NCBI RefSeq assembly: GCF_006440735.1
Contig: NZ_VFUA01000060.1
Location: 1 to 39,999, forward strand
DNA length: 39,999 nt
DNA from: Mesorhizobium sp. B2-7-1
Lineage (GTDB): Bacteria; Pseudomonadota; Alphaproteobacteria; Rhizobiales; Rhizobiaceae
Direction: 5' to 3'
Part shown: positions 13,995 through 22,332 of the stretch, one piece after another
Layout: the number at the start of each line of letters is the position of its first letter
How positions within the stretch are numbered: position 1 is the stretch's first letter
The notes under the pieces: generated by a model
Told to the model about the DNA's origin: nothing
The model's input: only the letters and a program-made list of their open reading frames with translations
Database searches by the model: none
Translations under genes and position numbers: made by a program

Positions 13995-14010
13995 TTTACA
14001 TTTTTGTAAA
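13995..14010. promoter_or_regulatory. AT-rich palindrome, candidate operator
   Basis: TTTACATTTTTGTAAA is an inverted repeat of TTTACA/TGTAAA around four T. It is the most AT-rich spot in this GC-rich area and lies between two divergent genes, the acetyltransferase (start 13845) and a small secreted protein (start 14130). It may be a repressor or activator site for either gene. No protein is identified. Confidence 0.45.
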
Positions 14011-14129
14011 TTGCCCTCGGCAGTTAACTCGCGATACGGCTGGAAGGCGGCTCGGTTCGCTTATCCACTTGTTGGGCAACAGCACTTCCGGATGAACGGG
14101 CCGGGCCGTCCTCAATTTGGGAGAACGCC

Positions 14130-14351
14130 ATGATTCGCAAGGTTATGATTACAGCTTCGGTTGCAGCGTTTTTCAGCATGCCGGCATTCGCGGCCACGCA
14201 ATATTGGGTGGCAAAGGACGCCACCACCAAGAAATGCTCTGTGGTTTCGACGAAGCCGGACGGCAAGAAACTGACCGACGCCGGGACAAAGGCCTATGCG
14301 TCGCAGACCAATGCCGACAAGGCGCTGAAGCTGCTGAAAGACTGCAAGTAA
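14130..14351 (+). CDS. Small secreted protein, 73 aa
   Basis: This is a small exported protein with a clear Sec signal peptide, MIRKVMITASVAAFFSMPAFA, with cleavage after AFA. The roughly 52-residue mature part starts ATQYWVAKDATTKKC. It has two Cys, one near the start (KKCSVV) and one at the end (LKDCK), which could form a disulfide in the periplasm. GGGAGA lies upstream. It is followed by a strong intrinsic terminator, so it is monocistronic. The family is unknown to me, though similar lysine-rich small exported proteins occur in rhizobia. Confidence 0.85.
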   Translation: MIRKVMITASVAAFFSMPAFAATQYWVAKDATTKKCSVVSTKPDGKKLTDAGTKAYASQTNADKALKLLKDCK

Positions 14352-14371
14352 GCTGCTGCATTAAAGCTCTC

Positions 14372-14405
14372 GCCCGCTTCGGCATGCCGGAGCGGGCTTT
14401 TTTTC
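14372..14405 (+). terminator. Strong intrinsic terminator
   Basis: GCCCGCT (14372-14378) pairs with AGCGGGC (14391-14397), extended by inner CGGC/GCCG pairing, and is followed by seven T at 14398-14404. It ends transcription of the small secreted protein gene, whose stop is about 20 bases upstream. Confidence 0.95.
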
Positions 14406-14476
14406 GCCGGGACTGCCTTCAGTAGGGCTTCATCGAGGCACGGTCGGCCGGGGCAGGCATCTCCCAACCACTCCGC

Positions 14477-15375
14477 CTACTTATCAACTGCCAGCGTTTC
14501 GTTGAGCACGGCGGCCAGATGCAGGCCGCCGAGCGCGAGCTGCTCGACCGCCACCGGCGAGAACCGGTCGAAATAGGCCTGGTCGAGGATCATCGCATGC
14601 GGGTTGTCCGACTTGATCAGCGTGCCCTTCGGCAGCGCGCGATAAGCGTCTTCCGCCTTGTCGTGGCATTCGCCAGCCATTTTTCCGGCGTCTGGTCGGC
14701 GGCAGGCATGGCGGGCAGATGCGGGATGACGTCGGTTTCGAGGTCGAGCGCGACCTTGCCCCAGTCGTAGTATTTGAACAGGATCAGGCTTGAATCCCAC
14801 ACCGCGTGGAAAGTGGTGAGGTCGCGGTAGGTCGAGCCGTCCGGCTTCGGCCGGTAGACGTTGAAACTCACCGTCAGCGTGTTGCCGCCCTGGTCGCCCT
14901 GGTTGCCGTCAGGGCGCTCGACGCAATGCAGCGGCTGCGACAGATCGCCGACTAGATGGATGACGAAGGCCAGCGCCTGCCAGCGCTCCTCGTCGCTCCT
15001 TGCCGGATCGGCCAGGATCTCCTCCTGCGCCGGCAGCGCCCGCATCAGGCAGACGCCGAAGCTCGCATTGTCCTTGCAGTCGCGCGCCGGATCGTAGCCG
15101 GTGGTGCTGGCGCTCGCATCGCCGGGCTTCGACGCCAGCGGAATGTCGATGAAATGCCAGTTCGACGTCTCCTTGTGGTTGTCGGCGCGATAGTCGTCGG
15201 CCCAGCTCGCCACCGAAGCCAGCGAGACGGTGGCCGGCGGTTGCAGCTTCAGATGCGAACGTAAGAGCTTCTCGATCACGTGATAGGCGTTCTGGCTGAG
15301 CCTGTGCTGCGCGATCTCGGCGATCACCGCGTGCCCCTCCTGGCCCCCAGGCCAGCGCCTGGCCGCACATCGCAA
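14477..15375 (-). pseudogene. S1/P1 nuclease, 5'-truncated with two frameshifts
   Basis: The sequence encodes a secreted zinc-dependent S1/P1-type nuclease. Recognisable parts are GHAVIAEIAQHRLS (N-terminal zinc ligand His), ASWADDYRADNHKETSNWHF with a metal-binding Asp and the NWHF motif, FVIHLVGDLSQPLHCVERPD (the HxxGDxxQPLH signature) and GGNTLTVSF. Only the tail of the signal peptide, GQALAWG, remains at the 5' end near 15370, where it abuts the ATPase fragment. A G run of five at 15344-15348 (C on the plus strand) gives a +1 shift between AWG and QEGH. A missing base near 14671 moves the last part (ECHDKAEDAYRALPKG onward) to another frame. The gene appears inactive. Confidence 0.85.
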
Positions 15376-15377
15376 CC

Positions 15378-16335
15378 GACGCTGGGCTCGATCGACGCGA
15401 TGGCGCTCGACAAGACGGGCACGCTGACGGAGGGCAAGCCCAAGGTCACCGACATCACTGCGATCGGCGCCAGCGAGGCCAATGTGCTTTCGATGGCGGC
15501 GGCGCTCGAGACCGGCTCCAGCCATCCGCTCGCCCTTGCCATCCTCGACCGCGCCAAGGCCGACAAGGTGCCGGTGCCGCCGGCGTCCGAGGCTTTGGCG
15601 CTCGGCGGCAAGGGCGTTGCCGGCAAGGTCGGCGGCAAGGAGTTGTTTCTTGGCTCACCGGCTGCCGCCGCGGAGCGCGTGGCGCTGCCTGCCGAACAGC
15701 TCGCGCGCATCGCCTCCTTCAACGATGAGGGCAAGTCGGTGTCGGTGCTGCTTGTCGCCGGTGAGCCGGCCGGCATCATCGCCATGCGCGACGAGCCGCG
15801 CGCCGATGCGCAATCCGGACTGGCGGCGCTACGCGAGGCCGGCGTCGAACCGGTGATGCTGACCGGCGACAACAAGCGCACGGCGGCGGCGATCGCCAAG
15901 GGCCTGGGGTTGCCCGTGCATGCCGAAATGCTGCCTGAGGACAAGCAGCGCGTCGTTCGCGAATTGCAGGCCTCCGGCAAGAAAGTCCCCAAGGTCGGCG
16001 ACGGCATCAACGATGCGCCGGCGCTTGCCGCCGCCGATGTCGGCATCGCAATGGGCGGCGGCACCGACGTCGCGCTGGAGACGGCCGATGCGGCGGTGCT
16101 GCATGGGCGCGTCGGCGATCTCGCGGCGATGATCGAGCTGTCGCGGCGGGCGGTGAGCAACATCCATTAGGACATCACGGTGGCGCTCGGGCTCAAGGCG
16201 GTGTTCCTGGTCACGACGATCATGGGCATCACCCGCCTGTGGCCCGCCATTCTCGCCGACACGGGCGCGACCGTCCTGGTGACGGCCAACGCCATGCGCA
16301 TCCTGGCGTGGCGGCCGAGCGGCGCCGGCAACTGA
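15378..16335 (+). pseudogene. P1B-type heavy-metal ATPase, 5'-truncated with nonsense codon
   Basis: Only the C-terminal part of a Zn/Cd/Pb-type P1B ATPase remains. The phosphorylation motif ALDKTGTLTEGKP lies almost at the 5' end. It is followed by the SSHPLA nucleotide-binding motif, MLTGDNKRTAAAIA and VGDGINDAPALAAADVGIAM. The metal-binding domain and the first six membrane helices are missing. In the last helix region, AVSNIH is followed by TAG at 16168-16170, where CAG (NIHQ) would be expected. The frame then continues DITVALGLKAVFLVTTIMGI to a stop at 16333-16335. The 5' break abuts the broken nuclease. Confidence 0.88.
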
Positions 16336-16410
16336 CCGCCGGCGCATGCGAAGGCCCGGCTGTTGCCGAGCCCCGTTGGTCGTTTCGATCGCGATGCCCG
16401 TTGTTCCTGG

Positions 16411-16695
16411 TCAGTCGCGATGCTCCGGCATCGCCTTCAACTGGTCCTTCGTCCAACTGGTGACGGCATGCACGTCGCCGTCCTCGTCGCGCATGAAATC
16501 GAGCTGGCTGGCTGTGACAGCCACCGGCTTGGCGCCGATGCCGAGGAAGCCGCCGACATCGATGACGACCTGGCTGCCGTGCAGGTGGTCGACCGAGCCG
16601 ATCTTCTCGTCATCGGGGCCGTAGATGGTCGCGCCTTCGAGGATGTCGGGCGTGAGCTCGGCATTGGTCAGTCTTACGTGGCTGGTGTGATCCAT
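16411..16695 (-). CDS. PRC-barrel domain protein
   Basis: This 94-residue soluble protein carries a PRC-barrel-like domain. A beta-rich core runs through ATIYGPDDEKIGSVDHLHG, SQVVIDVGGFLGIGAKPVAV and TASQLDF. PRC-barrel proteins are adaptor-like and occur in stress and RNA-maturation contexts. This one is of the short standalone type common in rhizobia and is not RimM. CAGGAG precedes the start at 16695. It is not clearly in an operon; the MAPEG gene lies 80 bases upstream on the same strand. Confidence 0.88.
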   Translation of the reverse strand: MDHTSHVRLTNAELTPDILEGATIYGPDDEKIGSVDHLHGSQVVIDVGGFLGIGAKPVAVTASQLDFMRDEDGDVHAVTSWTKDQLKAMPEHRD

Positions 16696-16776
16696 GACGC
16701 ATCTCCTGTGGTTGTACAGGGGATGAACCTCCGATGGAGCCGAGGGTTCCGCCGACGGAGCGAAAAGCGAGCGCTC

Positions 16777-17190
16777 TCAGCGAAGTGCTGCCCATGTCGT
16801 CACGAGGATGAGGACAAGCGTGACCAGCGCGCCCGAGACATAAAGTATAGTCCTGACGCTGCCGCCCTTGGCGGCGTTCCCGCCGCGCAGGTAGATGGCC
16901 ATGTGGACGAGGCGTATCGCCAGGTGGACCCACACCAGAACGGCGAGCGACACCGGCCCGACGCCCACCATCATCGCCAGCAGCACGGGCACGACGAAGG
17001 GGGCCAGCGCCTCGACGGAGTTCATGTGGACACGATCGATCCGGTAGAGCGGATTATCGTCGTCCGCCGGGATGACCGGGCCAGAAAGCTTGCCCGCAAA
17101 TCCCTTGGACGAGCCGGAATGGACCGCCAGCGCCACCGACAGGAGACAGAGCGCAAGCACGCCGAGGGTGCTCAACCAATAGGCTTCCAT
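16777..17190 (-). CDS. MAPEG-family membrane protein
   Basis: This 137-residue protein has four membrane helices and the MAPEG layout (membrane-associated proteins in eicosanoid and glutathione metabolism). The family-typical RIDRVHMNSVEALAPFVV segment follows the first helix and its loop, and AIRLVHMAIYLRG lies near helix 3. Bacterial members may be glutathione-dependent, but function is seldom known. AAGGAGAG precedes the start at 17190. The N-terminal extension of the open frame to 17385 lies in the flank of the SRPBCC gene and is not coding. Confidence 0.85.
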   Translation of the reverse strand: MEAYWLSTLGVLALCLLSVALAVHSGSSKGFAGKLSGPVIPADDDNPLYRIDRVHMNSVEALAPFVVPVLLAMMVGVGPVSLAVLVWVHLAIRLVHMAIYLRGGNAAKGGSVRTILYVSGALVTLVLILVTTWAALR

Positions 17191-17251
17191 TGTCGCTCTC
17201 CTTCCAATCGCTGTCGTGCGGCCATGTCCTTCGGCAACCGGGGAGATGATG

Positions 17252-17737
17252 TCAGGCCGCCCGGGTAAAAAGCGCCTGGTACCGCTGCAGGTAGAGCGGC
17301 CAGCCCTGATCGCTGTCGACCCCGCCGCGCACGCTTTCCCAGCCCTGGCCATGCCGTTCGAGATGGCGGTGCTCGATTTCGACACGGGTGCGGTTTTCCG
17401 CCTCGGCCGTGAAACGGACTTCCCACTCGCTTGTGCGGGCGAGGTCGGTTTCGATCTGCCAGCGCGGGCTTATGTCCCAGCTCAAGAGCAGCCGGTTCGG
17501 CGGCTCATAGGCGAGCACGCGGGCGAAGCGGCATTCCGAGCCGTCGACGCCGCGATCATAGACATGGCCGCCGACTTTGCGTTCGAAGATCGTTTCCGCG
17601 ATCGGCACGGTGAGCAGATTGTGCTCGCGCGGTTTGAAGCTGCCGAAATCCTCGGTGAACACCTTGAAGGCGCGCGCGATGGGCGCTGCGACGACGACCG
17701 AATGTTTCACGGGTGCGGGTACCGGCTGCCTGATCAT
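17252..17737 (-). CDS. SRPBCC (AHSA1-like) domain protein
   Basis: This 161-residue protein has the START/SRPBCC fold of the AHSA1 type. It opens with VPAPVKHSVVVAAPIARAFK and VFTEDFGSFKPREHNL, has the family GGHVYDRGVDGSECRFARVL strand pair and ends in a long amphipathic C-terminal helix. The ligand is unknown. Its ATG overlaps the stop of the upstream ArsR-type gene, so the two are translationally coupled. ArsR-SRPBCC pairs are a recurrent module in which the regulator controls its own operon. Confidence 0.92.
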   Translation of the reverse strand: MIRQPVPAPVKHSVVVAAPIARAFKVFTEDFGSFKPREHNLLTVPIAETIFERKVGGHVYDRGVDGSECRFARVLAYEPPNRLLLSWDISPRWQIETDLARTSEWEVRFTAEAENRTRVEIEHRHLERHGQGWESVRGGVDSDQGWPLYLQRYQALFTRAA

Positions 17738-18051
17738 GTTTCGTCCTCCGTCGGTTGCTCGACACGCTGCGCGTAGGCCGCGAGCGTCTTCACCCAGAAC
17801 TGGTCGATCTCCGCCCGGAAGGCCGCGAGGCCGTCCGGGTCGATCCGGTAGATGCGTTCCTTGCCCGAGCGCGTGTCAGCCACCAGCCCGGCATCCTTGA
17901 GCACCTTCAGATGCTGCGAAACTGCAGGCCGGGTGACAGGCAACACATTGGCCAACCCGCTCACCGAACTGGGTCGGTCGACCAGTAGTTCGAAGATCGT
18001 GCGCCGTGTCGGATCCCCGAGCGCTGTCCAGTATTTCGCGTTAGTGGCCAC
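17734..18051 (-). CDS. ArsR-family transcriptional regulator
   Basis: This 105-residue winged-helix repressor reads YWTALGDPTRRTIFELLVDR, PSSVSGLANVLPVTRPAVSQ (recognition helix) and HLKVLKDAGLVADTRSGKER. It lacks the ELCVCDL metal-binding motif, so it is of the non-metal type usually paired with SRPBCC proteins. The start is a GTG at 18051, because no ATG is available before the domain. That codon sits inside a perfect 28-bp palindrome, and no ribosome binding site is seen, so translation may be leaderless or begin at an unseen start. Confidence 0.9.
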   Translation of the reverse strand: MATNAKYWTALGDPTRRTIFELLVDRPSSVSGLANVLPVTRPAVSQHLKVLKDAGLVADTRSGKERIYRIDPDGLAAFRAEIDQFWVKTLAAYAQRVEQPTEDET

Positions 18052-18061
18052 TAACGCGAAA
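18034..18061. promoter_or_regulatory. Perfect 28-bp palindrome over the ArsR start codon
   Basis: The arm TTTCGCGTTAGTGG (18034-18047) is followed directly by its exact reverse complement (18048-18061). It covers the GTG start codon and first codons of the ArsR-type gene. A palindrome of this length and position is a strong candidate operator for autorepression by the encoded dimeric regulator. Confidence 0.75.
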
Positions 18062-18193
18062 ACTAGGGCGAAGGAGTTGCCCTGTCAACCCGGATGCAGA
18101 GGTGCATGCCGCGTGCGTTCAGCCGCCGCGCGTGCCCGGGGGGCATGCCCGTGGTTCTCATCGGGGAGCGCAGATGGGTTGATTGCCGGCTTG

Positions 18194-18517
18194 TCAACTG
18201 CGCCGCTTCGCCTTCAGACTCCGCGCCGCTTGCTCGATCGCCGCGCGATCGTTGCCCAGACGGTCGAGCAGCTCCTGCGCCTCGTCGCCCGAAATGCCTG
18301 TGCGCATGGCAAGCGCCTCCACCGTCAGCACATCCGCGCTGTCGATCTCGCGCGTTTCGGGCAGGGCATCGCCCGCCGTCAGCGGCAGGGCCGCCTCGCG
18401 GTCGATCTCCAGCTCGGCCTGTTGCCAATGCCGTTCATGGTGGCCGAGGATGCCGCCCTCGCGTTGAAAGATCTCGTAGGCGCGCTGCCTGATCTTCCCG
18501 GTACGATCGTCGTCCAT
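18194..18517 (-). CDS. DUF2934 domain protein
   Basis: This 107-residue soluble protein carries the DUF2934 motif at its N-terminus (KIRQRAYEIFQREGGILGHH followed by ERHWQQAELEI). The C-terminal part has helices with DEAQELLDRLGNDRAAIEQA and ends in a basic LKAKRRS. The domain is common in rhizobial small proteins and has no known role. AAGGAGG precedes the start at 18517. It appears to be a single gene; the 142-base gap between its 3' end and the ArsR operator shows nothing clear. Confidence 0.85.
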   Translation of the reverse strand: MDDDRTGKIRQRAYEIFQREGGILGHHERHWQQAELEIDREAALPLTAGDALPETREIDSADVLTVEALAMRTGISGDEAQELLDRLGNDRAAIEQAARSLKAKRRS

Positions 18518-18595
18518 CGCCGTTCCTCCTTGCGTGTCACAAGAACGCAGGACAGGGCGGAACGATCCGCGTCGTTCACGAAGTGATCGACCGGC

Positions 18596-19705
18596 TTACG
18601 GCCCGTATATCGCCACCGGCTTGCCGAACATGCCGGGCTCCGGCTTTACGCCCAGCCCCGGCCGCTGCGGCACCGCGATGTGGCCTTGCTTGATGACGAC
18701 CGGGTGCTTCTGGTCGAAATGGCCCTTGATGTATTCCTGGGCGATCCAGGCGCCTTCCATGCGGCGCGGCTCGACCGTGGCGGCCAGATGCACGCAGGCC
18801 GCCGCGATGATGTCGCCGCCCCAGGCGTCGTCGCAACTGTGCGGCAGCGAGCGGATGGCGCAGAGGTCGCGCACCGTCGTCATCTTGGTGAGACCGCCGA
18901 GGCGGGTGACCTTGAAGCCGAAGCCGTCGGCGATGCCGAGCGAGATTGCCCTGAGCACCGCGTTCTGGTCCTCGGTGCTCTCGTCGAGATAGACGGGGTG
19001 CGTGACGCGACCCTTCAGCGTCGCGATCTCGTCCATCGTGTTGCAGGGCTGTTCGAAGACGAACGGGATCGCCTGGCAGAGCCGGTCGAGATGGATCGCT
19101 GCGGCGACCGTCATGCCCCGGTTGCCGTCGACGGCGATACGCGCTTTGTAGCCGACCGCTTCCCAGACCTTGTGGACGACGGCCACGTCCTCTTCAAGAT
19201 TGCGCCCGCCGATCTTCACCTGCAGGCGCGGATAGCCGGCCTTTACCTTGTCGGCGGCGATCCTTGCCGTCTCGTCTGGCGGGCCGACGATCAGCGAATA
19301 ATAGGCCGGCACGCGATCCGTCAGCGCCCCGCCCAATAGCGTCGAGACCGGCACGCCGAGTTTCTGGCCGAGCAGGTCGAGGAAGGCCATGTCGAAGGCG
19401 GCCTTGGCATAGCCGTGACCGTTCAGCCGTTCGTCCATCTGCTTCGACAGCAGCCTGATCGAGGCGATCTCGGATCCGATCAGGCCGGGCGCGATTTCGG
19501 CGATCGCGGCGCGGGCGCCCAGCGCATGATGCGGCTGGTAGACCGGGCCGATCGGGCAGGTCTCGCCCCATCCGGCAAAACCGTCATCGGTGACGATCTC
19601 GACAAGTGTGGAGTCCAGCGCCTCCACATCGGCGCTGGCCATGCGGTAGACGCCGTTCTTGACCGGCAGCTGCGCCGAATAGACGTTGATCCGATCGATG
19701 CGCAT
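18596..19705 (-). CDS. Enolase-superfamily enzyme, likely (hydroxy)proline-betaine 2-epimerase type
   Basis: This 369-residue protein belongs to the mandelate racemase/muconate lactonizing branch. N-terminal capping domain residues 1-125 include MASADVEALDSTLVEIVTDD. The barrel contains RLQVKIGG (catalytic Lys), the metal ligands in VDGNRGM, FEQPC and YLDESTED, and a second Lys in GFGFKVTRLGGLTK. The YRMASADVEALDST start resembles HpbD-type proline-betaine/hydroxyproline-betaine epimerases and cis-3-hydroxyproline dehydratases. The neighbouring demethylase-type gene supports a betaine pathway. The exact substrate is inferred. Confidence 0.8.
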   Translation of the reverse strand: MRIDRINVYSAQLPVKNGVYRMASADVEALDSTLVEIVTDDGFAGWGETCPIGPVYQPHHALGARAAIAEIAPGLIGSEIASIRLLSKQMDERLNGHGYAKAAFDMAFLDLLGQKLGVPVSTLLGGALTDRVPAYYSLIVGPPDETARIAADKVKAGYPRLQVKIGGRNLEEDVAVVHKVWEAVGYKARIAVDGNRGMTVAAAIHLDRLCQAIPFVFEQPCNTMDEIATLKGRVTHPVYLDESTEDQNAVLRAISLGIADGFGFKVTRLGGLTKMTTVRDLCAIRSLPHSCDDAWGGDIIAAACVHLAATVEPRRMEGAWIAQEYIKGHFDQKHPVVIKQGHIAVPQRPGLGVKPEPGMFGKPVAIYGP

Positions 19706-19750
19706 GCTCGGCTTCCCTCAAGAATGCATTCGGCGGTCAGTTCTCGACGG

Positions 19751-22189
19751 CTACATCCGTGCTCTGGCCGAGGTCGGGTCGTAAGGCGAATCCGCGATCA
19801 CTTCAGCGACCTTCCAGTCGCCCAGGATCGCGACGTCCAGCTTGGTGCCGGGCCTGGAAAAACGCTCGGGCAGCAACGCCAGCGCCACGTCATGCCCGAG
19901 CGCGTAGCCATAGCCGCCGGACGTGATGCGTCCGACCAGCGCGCCGTCGCTGTAGAGCCCCTCATTGGCAAGCGTGCTGGCGCCGTCGGTGTCGATCCTG
20001 AGCGTCACCGAGCGGCGCTGGTCGTTGCGCTCCTTGTATTTCTTGACCGCGTCGCGCCCGACGAAGTCGCCCTTGTCGAGCCGGATGAAGCGCTCAAGCC
20101 CGCTCTCCAGCGCGTTGAGCTCAGGGTTCATGTCGCGGTACATGGCGCGATAGGATTTTTCGAGCCGAAGCGACTCCAGCGCATGCAGCCCGACCAGCCG
20201 CAGGCCATGCTTCTCGCCCTCCTTCAGGATCGCATCGAGCAACTGCCGCTGGTAGGGCAGGGGATGGTAAAGTTCCCAGCCGAGCTCGCCTTCATAGTTG
20301 ACGCGCAGCAGCCGCACGTCGCTGGCCAGAGCCACATTGCCGGTCTTGACGCCGAACCACGGGAAGCTTTCGTTGGAAAGGTCGATCTCGGTCAGCGGCT
20401 GCAGCACGTCGCGCGCCTTGGGGCCGACGACCGTGAAACAGCCGCGGTCGTTGGTGACGTTCTTCAAGGACACGCTGCCGTCGGCGGGCAGCAGCCTCGA
20501 CAGGTCGTCGAAATTCCAGCGCTCGGCGCGCGGCGTCGAGATCAGGTAGAACAGGTCTTCGCCAAGCCGCGCCACCATATATTCAGCCTGCACGCCGCCG
20601 CTGGCGGTCAGTTGATGCGCCAGCGTCACCTTGCCGACCGCCGGCAGGCGATTGGCGATGATCCTGTCCAGCCATTGGGCCGCGCCTTGTCCCGACACTT
20701 CGAACTTGGTCATCGGCGTCATCTCGACCAGGCCGACGGCGTTGCGCACCGCCAGCACCTCCTCGCCGACGAGGTTCCCCTTGGGCGTCCAGCGCCAGCT
20801 ATGCTGGTCCTTGGCCTCGACCCCGTCGCGCGCGAACCAGTTGGGCATCTCCCAGCCATTGAGCACGCCCCAGACCGCACCGAGCTCCGTCAGCCTGTCA
20901 TAGGACGGGGCCGTCTTCTGCGGCCGCGCGGCGGGCATGTCCTGCCCCGGATATTTCTGCTCGGCATGGGTGCCCCAGGCCTCGCGCACCCTCTCGCGCG
21001 TCCATTCCTTGTTGGCGTAGTCGCCGAAACGGCGCGGGTCGAGGTCGGAGACATCGAGGCTGTTGCCGCCCTCGACGATCCGCTCCGACAGATAATAGCC
21101 GATCGTGCCGCCCCACAGGATGCCGCCGGGCACGCCTTCGGCGAGCCACACATTGGGCAGCCCCCAGGCCGGCCCCATCAAAGGCAGCTCGTCCGCTGTC
21201 ATCTGGAAAGGGCCGCGCACATTGGCCTTGATGCCGACGCGGCCGAGCGCCGGCACCAGCTGCAGCGCCTGTTCCCAGTTCCACGACACCGCGTCGAAAT
21301 CCTCTTCGAGAAGGTCGGCGCCGAACCAGGCGGGAACGCCGTCCTCGGCGAACAGCTTCAGGTTCGCCGTGCGCTCATAGGGCCCGAACATCAGCCCGTC
21401 GCCTTCCTCGCGCAGATAGCCCTCGAAACCTTCGTCACGCAGGATCGGCATTTCGGGCCGGCCGGCGCGCTTGCGCTCCACCACCTCCGGCACCGCTTCG
21501 GTGATCCAGTATTGATGCAGGATCGGGATCGCCGGGATATCGAGGCCGAGCAGCGCTCCGGTCTGGCGCGCGTAATTGCCGGTGGCGCAAATCACATGCT
21601 CGCAGGTGATGTCGCCCTTGTTGGTCTCGACCAGCCACTCGCCGCCGGCGGTCCGCTTGAAGCCGGTCACCTCGGTGTTGAGATAGACTTTTGCGCCCAG
21701 ATCCCGCGCGCCCTTGGCCATCGCGTGTGTGACGTCGGCCGGCGCGATATGGCCGTCGTCGGGATGGTAGAGCGCGCCGAGCATTTCTTTGTTGTCGAGC
21801 AGCGGCCAGAGTTTTCGCGCCTCGTCGGGCGTGAGCAGCTGCGCCCGCATGCCCTGCACCTCGGCAACGCTCATATAGCTCTTATACTCGTCGAGCCGGT
21901 CCCTCGAATTGGCGATGCGCAGCTGCCCGCATTTGTGCCAGCCGACCGGCTGTCCGGTATCGGCCTCCAGCCCCTCATAGATCTCGATCGTCTTGTTGAT
22001 CATCCGCCCGACATTGATGTTGCGGGCATAGGAAGGGATCAGTCCCGCCGCATGCCAGGTCGACCCCGCGGTGAGCTGCGTGCGTTCGAGCAGCGCGACG
22101 TCGGTCCAGCCGCGCTTGGCCAGGCCATAGAGAATACCCGCGCCGACGCAGCCGCCGCCAACGATCACCACCCGCGCATGTGTCTGCAT
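19751..22189 (-). CDS. FAD-dependent dimethylglycine/sarcosine dehydrogenase-like protein with GcvT domain
   Basis: This 812-residue cytosolic flavoenzyme has an N-terminal FAD domain with ARVVIVGGGCVGAGILYGLA (GxGxxG) and GSTWHAAGL, where the His of the TWHAAG motif commonly carries covalent FAD. The C-terminal half is a tetrahydrofolate-binding GcvT/aminomethyltransferase domain from about residue 430. Such enzymes oxidatively remove N-methyl groups and pass the one-carbon unit to folate. The ATG at 22189 is preferred over a GTG at 22258. The epimerase gene follows after 45 bases, so both probably act in degradation of an N-methylated amino acid such as proline betaine. Confidence 0.88.
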   Translation of the reverse strand: MQTHARVVIVGGGCVGAGILYGLAKRGWTDVALLERTQLTAGSTWHAAGLIPSYARNINVGRMINKTIEIYEGLEADTGQPVGWHKCGQLRIANSRDRLDEYKSYMSVAEVQGMRAQLLTPDEARKLWPLLDNKEMLGALYHPDDGHIAPADVTHAMAKGARDLGAKVYLNTEVTGFKRTAGGEWLVETNKGDITCEHVICATGNYARQTGALLGLDIPAIPILHQYWITEAVPEVVERKRAGRPEMPILRDEGFEGYLREEGDGLMFGPYERTANLKLFAEDGVPAWFGADLLEEDFDAVSWNWEQALQLVPALGRVGIKANVRGPFQMTADELPLMGPAWGLPNVWLAEGVPGGILWGGTIGYYLSERIVEGGNSLDVSDLDPRRFGDYANKEWTRERVREAWGTHAEQKYPGQDMPAARPQKTAPSYDRLTELGAVWGVLNGWEMPNWFARDGVEAKDQHSWRWTPKGNLVGEEVLAVRNAVGLVEMTPMTKFEVSGQGAAQWLDRIIANRLPAVGKVTLAHQLTASGGVQAEYMVARLGEDLFYLISTPRAERWNFDDLSRLLPADGSVSLKNVTNDRGCFTVVGPKARDVLQPLTEIDLSNESFPWFGVKTGNVALASDVRLLRVNYEGELGWELYHPLPYQRQLLDAILKEGEKHGLRLVGLHALESLRLEKSYRAMYRDMNPELNALESGLERFIRLDKGDFVGRDAVKKYKERNDQRRSVTLRIDTDGASTLANEGLYSDGALVGRITSGGYGYALGHDVALALLPERFSRPGTKLDVAILGDWKVAEVIADSPYDPTSARARM

Positions 22190-22332
22190 CAAATCACCAA
22201 TTCGGCCGGATTGAGAAACACCGCGGTCGAAGCTACAGGCGCGAAAAGCCCGTGTCACGGCGTCAAAAATTAGGGGTCATGAGAAGCTGGATTTATGCAG
22301 CGGCCTGCCTGCCGGGTTGCGAGCGGCGCCAG

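Noticed and set aside
14372..14405. Possible member of the palindromic repeat family
   Set aside because: Different stem, no shared core or tail, and a clear T run; it is an ordinary intrinsic terminator.
19415..22273. 952-codon open frame on the plus strand
   Set aside because: It is antisense to the dehydrogenase/epimerase operon, rich in Arg, Gly, His and Asp, and matches no family; it is a shadow frame in GC-rich DNA.
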